DNA from: Syncephalastrum monosporum B8922
Lineage: Eukaryota; Mucoromycota; Mucoromycetes; Mucorales; Syncephalastraceae
Assembly: GCA_000697355.1 (NCBI GenBank)
Contig: JNEN01001244.1
Span: forward strand, 1-64,000
Length of the DNA stretch: 64,000 nucleotides
Reading direction: 5' to 3'
Part shown: positions 36,851-47,307 of the stretch, in pieces
Numbering within the stretch: position 1 is the stretch's first letter
Layout of the letters: each line of letters begins with the position of its first letter
Made by a program: the position numbers and the translations under genes
Notes under the pieces: generated by a model
Database searches by the model: none
What the model was told of the DNA's origin: nothing
The model's input: the letters and a program-made list of their open reading frames with translations, nothing else

Positions 36851-37440
36851 CCGCTTAACCTATTCCTTTGTATCGCCCTTTTCTATCTTTCCCCTTTCTG
36901 TCTTTCTATTTGTGTTATATCCCACGTGACCTTCTTATTGCGCAAGCTTACGCGACTGACCCACTTTGGCATGGTTTCACACGCTTTTTGCATCACTGTT
37001 GCTGCCGTGCATGTGGAGAGTCTGTGCTGGATATGTGCACTTGTCCGTATCTTGCATATGTATCATCAGATAAACTACTCAAATCTCATCCGTGGACAGG
37101 CCGCCATACATCTAAGAAAGAAAAAAAATACCTTCACCAGTGCGCTCATCGATATTCAGAAATCATATTGCACCACCGATCAAGTATCTTTATGCGCAAA
37201 CTATTAGTTTGGCTGATCATTTCGGCAGCGTGATTTCCATCAAGCACCGTAAAGCTTCGTGCTGACAGTAACTCTAGTGAAATGTTTCCGTACCAACTCC
37301 ATTGAAATGGCCACGTATTCCTTGGGGACGTAAGATCCTGAAAACATCGAACAGCTCTGGCGGCAAGCTAAATAGAGGCTACTGACCTTGAGTCTCATCT
37401 CCGCGCTCTCTTCTTGGTTGACGACGCGTACATAATTGAT
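36851..37440. other. Intergenic, no recognised gene
   Basis: Only short ORFs without motifs. Confidence 0.5.
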
Positions 37441-37469
37441 TGGCATAAGTCGTCTTTCTAATGACCGCT

Positions 37470-37650
37470 CAACTTGGTTCCTCGGTTACCAAAGAATGGA
37501 TCATTCAATTAAAGAAGCAAAAAGTATCACTTGCGGAGTTGGACATTCAATGGGTCAAGTGAGTCCCAGTCTATCGAAACGGTTCCTGGGCTACCAAAGA
37601 ACGGATCATTCAATTGAAGAACGAAAAATACCGCTTGCTGCTTTGCTCTG
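37470..37650. repeat. Diverged tandem duplication, unit about 107 bp
   Basis: GGTTCCTCGGTTACCAAAGA at about 37475 recurs as GGTTCCTGGGCTACCAAAGA at about 37582. In both copies GGATCATTCAATT and an A-rich stretch follow. In one frame the copies read TKEWIIQLKKQKVSLAELD and TKERIIQLKNEKYRLLL, which resembles a helix-turn-helix start, so this could be transposase debris. Confidence 0.7.
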
Positions 37651-38003
37651 AGGCTCAAGTGAACCCAGCCTATTGAAACGGGGTCTAAGACACAAAAGCA
37701 TAGAAAGGGTAGTACGGTAATAGAAGTTTGCGCTCCAGCAGGGGATCAGACAACTATAGTGTTAAGAAGGACTTCGCCTGTATAAAATAGGCTGTACAAG
37801 ACAAGGCTCCTTGCAGCATGATTTAGTGCGTTCCCGCTATTTTGCATGCTAGTGTGCAAGTGACATCCCTATTAGACGCGAATATGATTTGGATTGGACG
37901 GGCCTAAGAGATCGTGAGAGAGCTCAGCCACTGACAGGCTCGAATTTGGACATTCTGGGGTCGCGCTTTCGCGTTCTGTCACCTTTCCTCATTTATCCTC
38001 AAC
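37651..38003. promoter_or_regulatory. Upstream region of cyclophilin
   Basis: No gene seen. It presumably holds the cyclophilin promoter; no specific site stands out. Confidence 0.35.
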
Positions 38004-38820
38004 ATGGCCGCCAAGAACCTTCCCAAAGTCTTTTTCGATGTCGCCGTCAATGGCCAGCCTAGCGGTCGTATGACCTTTAAGGTAGGCCAGTCGGGAGTAT
38101 AGGAGCGTTCATTCGCTTATGGGACATTGTAGCTTTTCGCCGACACGGTTCCCAAGACGGCCGAGAACTTCCGCGCTCTTTGCACGGGTGAGAAGGGTAT
38201 CGGTCAGGCCGGCAAGCCCCTCCACTACAAGGGCAGCAGCTTGTAAGCTTGCATAGCATGGGTCATATGTAAACATATTCTGATCTCCCTCTGACGCTAG
38301 CCACCGCATTATCCCCGGCTTCATGGCCCAGGGTGGAGGTAGATGACGAGCATTTTGATATCAAACACACCAAGGCTGACTCAGCTATTTGTAGACTTCA
38401 CCCTTGGCGATGGTCGTGGTGGCGAGTCTATCTATGGTCGCACCTTCCCCGAGTAAGTGAAGAAGCACGGCGTCAAGCGCACACACGATCTAATGGACCT
38501 GGATCATAGTGAGAACTTCACCCTGAAGCACACTGGCAAGGGTGTCCTTTCCATGGCCAACGCGGGTCCCGTAAGACGCTATGAAATGCATGAGTGATGA
38601 GAAGGGAGAAGGGCTCGCTAACACGCTCACCTAGAACACCAACGGCTCGCAGTTCTTCATCACCTTCGACGACACGCCCTGGTTGGACGGTGCCCACACC
38701 GTCTTTGGCCAGATCTCGGAGGGTCAGGAGCTCCTCAAGCTTCTCGAGCAGAACGGCACCCGCTCTGGTGCTCCCCTTGCCAAGATCGACATTGTCGACT
38801 GTGGCGAGCTCAAGGAGTAG
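38004..38820 (+). CDS. Cyclophilin A-type peptidyl-prolyl isomerase
   Basis: Cytosolic prolyl isomerase and cyclosporin target. Six exons: 38004-38081, 38133-38242, 38301-38338, 38395-38452, 38510-38570, 38635-38820; 531 nt, 176 residues. Typical blocks are [50 protein letters not shown] and [11 protein letters not shown]. The active-site Arg (HRIIP), the QFFIT stretch and the ligand-binding Trp (TPWLDG) are all present. There is no signal peptide, so it is cytosolic. Five introns in a 531-nt gene make it unusually intron-dense. Confidence 0.97.
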
Positions 38821-39112
38821 ATGGAAATAAAAGAAAAGCACCTGTTTGTTATTGTGTCCTTGTATTTGTATTCGCAACAGATTCACATCCAGACAAAAAG
38901 TGTTGAGCCCTATAGCAGTATAGATATATGCGACAGTAGTAATACATACTCGAGACGAACGATGCGAGTCAAATCGCGCACAACAAGTATGGGCTGCGAA
39001 AGGTCACTCGCTCTTCCAAGCACCAATTTTTATGCTTCAGGTTGAATGAAAATGAGTACAAATTGGCACCGGGAAAACGCGGACGCGGTGTTCCTTGCCT
39101 CTTTGCAGATAC
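38821..39112. other. Cyclophilin 3' UTR and promoter of the next gene
   Basis: No ORF with coding character. A CTTTGCAG just before the next start codon could be the acceptor of a 5' UTR intron. Confidence 0.4.
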
Positions 39113-41211
39113 ATGGTCCTCGCCCCCAAATCAACCAACACAAAGATCCACGCCTTCTTCCCCAGCAGTCAACCCAACAGCAAGACTCGCGAACCCTCGT
39201 CCCAGTCGAATCGAGGCTTCTTTTCCACTCAGATCGACCCATCGTCTCAGAGTCAGAGCTCTCCTGAAGGCACCTATTCTTACAACGAGCTGCGGCGTCT
39301 CTCTCGTTTGCCCTTCATTAGCAGCAGCCAAGACATTGACGACGACGACGACGACTTTCAGCCGTCCCCTTTCCGCCGTCTACAGAGACAGCGCTCGTCT
39401 GAGAAAACAAAGGAGAAGGCGAAGGAAAAAGCCAAAGCCAAAGCCAAAGCCAAGGCAGTCGCTCCATCCTCGAGTGCCAGCAACGCATCTCAGCCATCGA
39501 CTTCTTCCACAAAGCAAAAGACACCTCCCAAGCGCACGCGCAGACAGCCATCCGCCGCAACGCAGTCCACGGCTCAGTCTCCTGTCATCAAAAAAGAAAG
39601 ACAAGCGACCCCCGCAGAAGACCAGCAGTTCGTGTTTGAAGATTTATCCAGCATGATCAAGAAAGAGCGTGGCGCCCAGCCGCCGGGAGACGACGACATT
39701 GCGCTTGAGTTTGATGATATCAGCGATCTGATAAAGAAAGAAAAAGGAGGCGTCCAGCCCAAAGAAGAAGAAGACGCGTTCACCTTTGACGGGGATGACT
39801 TATCGAACCTGATCAAAAAGGAACGCACATCAACACAGCAGAACGAGCCCGAGAACGACGACGCCATCGAATGGGATGATCTCAGCAGCCTGATCAAGGA
39901 GGAGAGAAAGCGACCACGCGTACAGCAACAACAGGAAAGACAAGACGACGTGGATGCGAGGGCTCTCCTTGACGATATATACGATCGCCCATCGTCTGCG
40001 TCTCACACCGATCGACGACACTCTCCCCAAGTATTTACACCCACCCCCAGCCCACCCCCTGCGCAGCGCCGACGTCTGGCTTCGCCCATTTCTCTCGCTG
40101 ATTCTTCTGAGCTGGCCCATACGAGAGCGCGCCGCGCCTCGCTCATTCAGCACCAGCCTCGAAGGTCCCCACCCAGATTTCCAGGTCCTGATGTACGCCC
40201 TCAGGTCCCACGATCACAACGACAGCAGGATTCATCACAACACCAACAACAACGATCTACGCTTGATACCCTTTTTATACCAAGAAGCTCTCGAAACACG
40301 CGACCTCATGAGGTAGACCTATATCTACAATTATCTATTTCTTTTTGCTGCAGGAAGCTCATACGGATCACGCATAGAGAGGAAGTCAAGAAACCACGCC
40401 TTGCCCGCTCTGTCAACAGGACTTCCCGACCGACACAATCGAAGCACATGCCTCAGACTGCAAGGGCCTTGTTGCACCGACCGCGAGAAGTTCCTCCATG
40501 GCGAGCACCAGCGCATCTGCGCCTGAAGAATGCCCTGTCTGTGGAGAGTACATACCCGCGGCTGAGCTGGAGCGTCATGTCAACGAGGAGCTCGAAGCAA
40601 ACGAGCAGGCCGCAGCGTACGAGGCAGGACCCTCTGGGACAAGTTACCCAAGCTTCTCCTCTTCGATCGCAGACACGTCCCACATTCACAGCAACAGCAA
40701 CACGAATGATGATGCGAGTGGTATCGAATCAGACTCGGACTGCAGCTTATTGGACCTGACAGCAGAGCAGAGTCAGACCCACTCGGTGGCCGACCCTGGT
40801 TTCCCAACCCCAAGCGCAAGTGCAGACGAGCCCGAGACGGTCGAGCTCGTCAGTGAGGGCGAGGGCGAAGGGGACGCTACCGGTCCCGTGGATGGCTTTG
40901 AGAGCATCCTCGGTCAGCGAGAAAACCCAGACCTGCAAGTCTACTTTAATCAGCTTGATCCGGACCGACGCAACGCGCGGAGCACACGAGGCCGTGGCAA
41001 CAGCGCCGCACGCGGAGGTTCAAGCAGTCGAAGCAGTAATCCGGGTCGAAGCAGCGGGAACGGCTCCGGTCGAGGAAGTTCAAGCCGCTACGACGCGTAC
41101 GGGCGTCCGAAATGGTACTTTAAAAAGAAAAAGTCGGCAAGAGGTTCAAGGTCGACGGGTGGCAGCAAGGGAAGCAAGAGCAAAGGAAAAGGCAGAGGCA
41201 AGGGCAAGTAA
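39113..41211 (+). CDS. PIP-box, repeated SUMO-site motif and Rad18-type zinc-finger protein
   Basis: Two exons: 39113-40312 and 40378-41211; 2034 nt, 677 residues. The N-terminus has a PCNA-box-like NTKIHAFF (residues 9-16). Five psi-K-x-E motifs follow (VIKKE, MIKKE, LIKKE twice, LIKEE; the Ile residues are at 159, 182, 207, 234 and 261). The last four are each preceded by an acidic DLS/DIS segment. Exon 2 opens with a Rad18/UBZ4-type finger CPLCQQDFPTDTIEAH...C (Cys409, Cys412, His424, Cys428) and a second CPVCGEYIPAAELERH in which Glu471 stands at the fourth ligand place. The end is Gly/Ser/Arg-rich with YGRPKWYFKKKK. PIP plus UBZ suggests binding of ubiquitinated PCNA at DNA damage; I do not recognise an exact family. 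The acceptor at 40375-40377 is required, because an earlier AG gives a stop. Confidence 0.7.
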
Positions 41212-41800
41212 GCAAGGCTCGCCACACCCAAGGCGCACATGGTGATTATGAGAACACAGGAGCTTTACATCATTAGCGCTGGTCATGAACAAAAAAAGCA
41301 TAAACCATACAAAATAAAATAGCTGTAATTTCTTGCCACGAGTGCTGATTGTCTGTCTCTCTCTACAACGTGACCCTTAACAGGGCGTATGCATATAATA
41401 CATATACGATGCCGCAACTCTTGTAATGGAGCCAGTGACGCAAAACTTTAAATGTTTATTTCAAGATATGAACAAGGATGTTTGCAAGATAAAAAAAAAA
41501 CCAAGCACGTTATTCCCTACTCTGGTAATGGAGAACACTCTTTTTGACATAGCACAACTTACTTTTGACGTCCCTACCTACATGTTCACGACCTCAAGAC
41601 ACACAATTTTGTGAAGACATAGAAGGAGGACCGGATGGGGGAAAGGAATGAGAAGAGGTAGGGACGAGGAAGGCAAGATACACACATCATCAAATAAAAA
41701 AGGGACACTTCTTTACCCAGCACACCCCACCTCTCCAATGATATGGACTCGTACATATGGAGTTATACATTTCTTTATAGTAGGAATGCACTGAATCTAG
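41212..41800. other. Intergenic, no recognised gene
   Basis: 3' UTR of the zinc-finger gene and AT-rich sequence; nothing else seen. Confidence 0.5.
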
Positions 41801-41879
41801 GTCTACAGTGGCCTGTGATGCAATACATACTGTAATGCAGTTCATCTTCCGCTATGATGTACATCAAAGCCCAAGCTTC

Positions 41880-42830
41880 CGCCCATTTCTATTGTTGCAC
41901 AGGCTACGCCGAGACCTTTCCGTAGACCCATTCACCAGCTGGATGCATGCCGTGAAGAAAGGCTGTTTGAAAAGAATTGCTGAGACGAGCTCAGGCAGAA
42001 ATCCGCTTTACCCACGGTAGCTATGACCGCGGTTTTCCGAGATGTCTACAAACACCGATTCGGGCAACGACAGAAACTCTCTCCTCACATGCTGATGCCT
42101 ACATGCCATTCATCATGTATCAAGCTCTCAGACACATCGAAGACTTTTACGAAGTGCAGCTTAAACTGGCCGACCGTCCCCAAGTCCAAGAAACTAGCTC
42201 ATGGGCTTACTCTGTCTTACAGACCCTACCAGAATGGTCACAGCTCGGTCGCCGTTATCGAAGAAAGTTGGCGAAGAGTCTTCACGAAGCTACCAATGGG
42301 GACATAGGTCACATGAACCTAGAAAAACTTTCGGAGCCGTCCTGTCGCAAGATCCGTGATGTCATCGACGATACAAGACATAGAATCGAAAGCTCACGTC
42401 AGTATCTAGGCGGTAATACCACCGGCATCCTATACGACCCTTGCTTTCTTCCGGATGTTCACCTACTGGTCGCTCCAGCAACGGCCATACTTCAGTTTGG
42501 CATCTTCGTTCCGCCTTGGCAGGCGCTACTCGACTATAGATGTCCACTCAAAACAGCCGTCTGGGATGCTATGGCGGCCTGTTGCCTTAACCCCGCTACC
42601 CCTCTCACGTTCTCGCATGTATCGATTATCAATCCTACCGACGTCCCCTCCATCCTTTCCCCACTGTCATTCCACGTCTTCCTTGCCTGTGTCCTGGCTT
42701 CCATTTGGCGCTGCCACTGGGACTTTGTTTTCAAGGGTGTGTCTTTTATCTTCTCGCGCGTAGCTGGCTTCCGGCGTATTGCGATCCATCGCTCCCGACG
42801 TGAATCTTCGGTACACTCCCGGAAATAAGG
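41880..42830 (+). mobile_element. LINE ORF2 C-terminal remnant
   Basis: The ORF 41977-42828 ends with RCPLKTAVWDAMAACCLNPA, SPLSFHVFLACVLASIWRCH and WDFVFKGVSF, the pattern found after the reverse transcriptase in fungal LINE elements (Cys-containing knuckle, VWD, then IWR.HW.FVF). The preceding part (LPEWSQLGRRYRRKLAKSLH and so on) fits the region linking RT and knuckle. No reverse transcriptase lies upstream, so this is a 5'-truncated copy. The other LINE piece in the window (61-63.5 kb) is on the opposite strand and covers the RT. Confidence 0.55.
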
Positions 42831-43149
42831 CTTTATATTCACAACGCACGCAAACTGCGGCGTTCGACACCACGCTGACTCGAAGGCATATGCCACCTAG
42901 CAGGCATTCCTGCGGGGACTGAAGCCATCCTCCGACTTTTCGCCGGGACATTTGATTTTGCCGTCATCGACTTTGCCGATAGGCTAAGAACTATCGATGG
43001 TCTAGCACCTCCACTTATGTCTACTGGCCATGTCAGAGCCGACGGTTACGTGATAGACTCTATCCTGGCAAGGCAAACTCAAGAAGGAGAACGTGTCAAG
43101 GATAAGAAGACTGGTTTGATGAACCTCTCGAGGCACAGGAAGTAAAAGC

Positions 43150-44200
43150 CGTTGTGGATCTGTGGCGCGAATTCCGCCCCTATCTCACATCTGCTGTTGC
43201 TCGCACAAAATTCGTCATCGCCGATTACGTGCCCTTCGTCGTCTTGTCGAACAAGATACTTGCTGCGTTACAAAGAAGCACGCTCGCAAAAACCTTGGTT
43301 CCCACGATTTCCGCCGGCTCCCTTATGGCGCTCGACGTTGACGCAACAGCCTTATATTGCATTTTTGGCGTTGCAAGAGCGGAGACACAGCTCTACAGTG
43401 AAGATGGGACAGTGATCAAGGATGCTTTTGAAGCAAATGCTCGGAAACAGCTCATGCTTGCAGGTCTCTTGGATATGGTCAAAGTACATGGCATTTGTCA
43501 ATGTCACCGGGCTTGTAGTGAGCGAAGCATGGCAAGAAAAGTATGAAATATGTATGGGGGGTCGACCCCGACTTCACCGAGATTATTGTCGCAAGCAATG
43601 GCCACGACGAAAAGCCATATCAAATCCGGAGGATGAGCGGTGTGGAGCTGAACTCCATGGTAGGTTACAAGAAACTGCTGGAAGGCAAACAAGAAGGAAC
43701 ATTGTAAACAGCATAACATAATGTGTAAGTTTTTGACTTCCAAAAATTCACATTTTGATAACCCATATGTTCATTGTGCTTTTTTTTTTCTTTTTTTCAG
43801 TGAATCCGAACGTCGAGCTACTGCACTTCAGCCAGAAGAAGTGCTGCCATCACAACATGAGGATTAGGAACAGTCCTATGTTTCAGGTGTTCTCTTGGCC
43901 TCCCAGGTTTGCAATTTCCAGCACTGTGCGATATTTTTTTAACCTGCGTGGTTTTTTTTTTTTTTTTTATTGTTCAGGAAGAATTTCCATCCGCTCTAAC
44001 AGACGATTATAATCCAAAGCGAAGAGCAGATCATATACTTGAATTAACTGGCGAAGATTGCGAACTGGCTGTGCGCTCCGAAAGCTGGATTCTTGATGGC
44101 TTTGATATCGCTGACGCATGTGGCAGAAAAGCAACGCAGTTATTGGGCAGACCTCAAGCATTATCTGACATCCGCCGCTTATTGCATGTATGACTTTGAG
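43150..44200 (+). pseudogene. Fragments of an unidentified expanded fungal protein
   Basis: Open pieces with plausible introns: FRPYLTSAVARTKFVIADYV to FEANARKQLMLAGLL (43154-43500), and EEFPSALTDDYNPKRRADHI, LTGEDCELAVRSESW, ILDGFDIADACGRKATQLLG (about 43979-44190) after a T-rich acceptor. Frames change between pieces. It lies just upstream of the GEVK-motif fragment and may be part of the same gene; that is inference. Confidence 0.35.
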
Positions 44201-44239
44201 GTCGTGTTCCAGGGTTCATTTACAATTTAGCTTTTTGAT

Positions 44240-45060
44240 TCCTTGTATAGGGCCATAAATAAAGTCTTTTTGTTCATGTCTATCTCCAAATATTTCCCCG
44301 GTCATGTACACTACTCAATAACAAGAAACATCGATGAATATGACAAGTACATTCCCGATAAGCCTGAATTGGCGACAAACTGGTGCATGGATATATCGCT
44401 GGTAGGAAAGACGATGCTGATGCAAGTACTTCATCTAAATCCGTTATTAACATCGCTGTTGCATCTTAGGAACCACCAAGAACATATCTACAATCGCTGT
44501 CTTGACAGCCGGATACGTGACAACGGCCGCCGAAAGCGATAAGGAAATCGATGTGCAAATTGCACATACACTTGTCCAAATGGAACAATAGAAATACAGC
44601 AAGTCAGAGACTCATATTTTTTTCTTCTAGTCTGCCTTTACTTGCTACAAAATGTCCTGATTCATCCTTGGAAGATTCACATGTGCATAACTTTGTTGCA
44701 CCAATGATAAAAGCCGTGTTTGACGATGAGTTCCAAGTGCTTTGGTACGAAAACAGTTGCCTGACTACACCACTGCAATGTTTCTTAGCGACTTCTGACT
44801 TTCTAGGGCCAATGGACAATTGAGAACGATCTCAAGCCTGATTTTTTTGTGGTGAAAGAAGCAGCAAGCTGTCGGCTTAAGCTAATTGTTGGTGAAGTCA
44901 AAAGGCCTCGTCATCGAAGCTGTCAAGGAGAAACCGATGTCGTAAAGCTTGGATCCTGTCGTTTATGGAATATTGGTGCATGGCTTTGGACTATCATCGT
45001 ACGCATTTGAGTTACGAGCTCCTCGACTGTATTGCATGCTATGCCTCAGCCGTGTCTAGA
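44240..45060 (+). pseudogene. GEVK-motif (PD-(D/E)xK-like) protein fragment
   Basis: Exon-like pieces read SLEDSHVHNFVAPMIKAVFD, FQVLWYENSC, then in another frame ENDLKPDFFVVKEAASC and LKLIVGEVKRPRHRS. The order of an E/DSxVxxFxxPxxxxxF start, a W, a KPD and a later GEVK fits an expanded Mucoromycota protein family that I know only as hypothetical proteins. The PD...ExK spacing suggests a nuclease-type fold. Frames differ between pieces, and introns could explain some changes. No start codon can be assigned. Confidence 0.4.
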
Positions 45061-45339
45061 TTTCTCAGAATATCATGCAGCTCTCGTCATTCCCTGTAGC
45101 TTGTCTCGCATCGCATAATTGAAGGTAACACATTGCAAGCATTTTAGGCAATATTGTACTGTATACAGTAGTGATTATTCCCCATCTCTTGAATGGTTTG
45201 TCCAATCGCGTTTTCACTTTGTTGAGAAAAAAGCAGCGATGCGATCCTAACAACGAACATAATGATGCATAAACAGGATGCAATCAATGCCCTCAATAAA
45301 ATCGATTCAAAATAAAAAAAAAGTGACTCGATGAAAAGT

Positions 45340-45385
45340 GAGCAGCAGCATTTAATAGCATTTAATAGCATTTAGCAACATTTAG
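45340..45385. repeat. Short tandem repeat (GCATTTAATA)n
   Basis: Three copies of AGCATTTAAT/AGCATTTAGC-like units in an AT-rich stretch. Confidence 0.7.
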
Positions 45386-45639
45386 CCTGATTGGTTAGAG
45401 GAAAGCTTTTTTTTTGCGGCTCCCGTTTTAAGACGGCAGGGCCATCCAGTGGAAGAAAAAGAATAGCCTGACAGAAGCTATTGTAACATTACCTTTTCTC
45501 AAAACGAGAGAGTTTACACCATACAGTAGTACTGTGTATTGTACATTAAATTTCCTTATCAAAATCTCCCAGATCAAACTCGCATCATGGCTACAATGTT
45601 TACCTTGGTGATTGATTCATGTATACAGAAAAAATAAAA

Positions 45640-45685
45640 TAAACGAAACGAAACGAAACGAAATAAAATGATATGATATGATATG
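45640..45685. repeat. Pentanucleotide microsatellites
   Basis: (CGAAA)n followed by (ATATG)n. Confidence 0.85.
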
Positions 45686-47307
45686 AATACATCGCTTGTC
45701 AAGGTAGATAGTTCAAGAAGCTCAATGATTACGTACACCAATGTGGTTTCCTTCCATTACACTTTTCTTTGCCCTCTGCTCTGTATTTCCTCATCCGCAA
45801 GCCTTCTAGACAAATGTAACCGGCTTTTTGGGCGATCAAGGTCTATTTCTTTGGCTCCCACATGATCCTATCGACGGGCAAGCAGGGTGATACACATTAT
45901 CTTAGGGTTATCTACTGTTTCTATGGGCCTTTGATACATTATTTTGTATTAAATTGCCCTTGAACGTTTCTTTTTCTTGTTTCTCCTTCTTTCTAGTTTC
46001 CATTCACACGCTCTCTTTCCTATAGCCTTGCAACGGGAATCTTTCTGTTACGGCAGCAAGCATTGACGAACACCAGCAAAGGTATGTCCCTGAGTTATAA
46101 TCATGCAGATTCCAATTGCCGCACGCCGACCGGCATGACGCGTTGCACAGACTCAAACATGCCCACTTGCACCTGGAGCCCGGTGACACAAGACCGCACA
46201 ACACAGCACACTGGCCAAAAAGCAGCACTCACTCTATGCTGATGGCCACGCCACCACTCGCGCATATACACATCAGAACAGGTAATTCACCACATCTATT
46301 CATGCACAGAAATTGATCCATCACCGTTTATCATCCCCAGCCAAGCCGCCACACTGCAGACAGGCCTCTTACTACCATTCCATGCTACCGCCAACCTCCC
46401 TGTTAGGTGACAACGGACATGTAGCACTACAATACCAGTGCATACATACCAAGCTATTTTCGTGTTCATTTTTTAGCCAATCAGCTCGCAGCTCCAACCA
46501 GTTTCAGGTTCCAAACCAAGTCCATACACGGTGCAGTGAAAACATTTCGATACCATGAGCTTTCCCGGCTGTCTTCACGCCTGTTTTGTAGATGCCACGC
46601 TCTCCAGTGCACGCTGATCAAGTCCTTGTCTCCATCACGATCATTTGCTACCGGTATCAAGGTGCATGCAACGCATACGAGCATAGTCTTTTGATACTTT
46701 CGACCAACGTGAGGATATGGAAGACGACTTTGATCCAGATGTGAAAATGCATAACGCGACGCCTATCTGATGGCTACTGTCTTGCGAGAGGAGCCTCGAT
46801 TAGCTATTTATATATATATATAACGTGAATAGAGCCCTGCCTTTTCGAGGGCCAGGACATCACCGGCTAAAGGATCATCAACTTGGGATATGTACCCACA
46901 GTCGTTCCATTCATATAATTATAACTCCTATCTCAAGCCTCTCAGCGTCAGAAAAAAGCTGCTCTTTCAAATCACACCAGGAATTAGGTTTGGAAAAGCT
47001 GAAGGAGAGAGAGCGCATGAGTTCTCATGATATAGATATCTGCCCAATCTAAAATTCGCAGACAAGCTCAGTTTACAATGTGTGAGACGTGAAAATTTTA
47101 CCTGGTAAAACTAGAAATGCCGGCACGCTCTGATTTACATGAAGCATGTCCATAGGTAAATATTGTAGTGATTAGATTTAATCTGTCCATGTCTGCATAA
47201 AAAACTTGGTTCAACTCAACCCACCACAGCAGGCAGAGCTGGCGAAAGATAGATAGAAATATATACATTATATAAAGACGAGCACGATTCCGGATAAAGC
47301 GATGTAT

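Larger units (their letters stand above)
45065..47307. other. Gene-poor region downstream of MIOS
   Basis: Apart from the two short repeats and an AT run near 46810, no gene, RNA or mobile element was recognised. The lower-coordinate part may be decayed mobile sequence; the upper end includes the MIOS 3' UTR. Confidence 0.5.

Noticed and set aside
41977..42828. Stand-alone membrane or hypothetical protein
   Set aside because: The VWD and IWRCHWDFVF pattern fits the end of a LINE ORF2 better, and no promoter or introns are evident.
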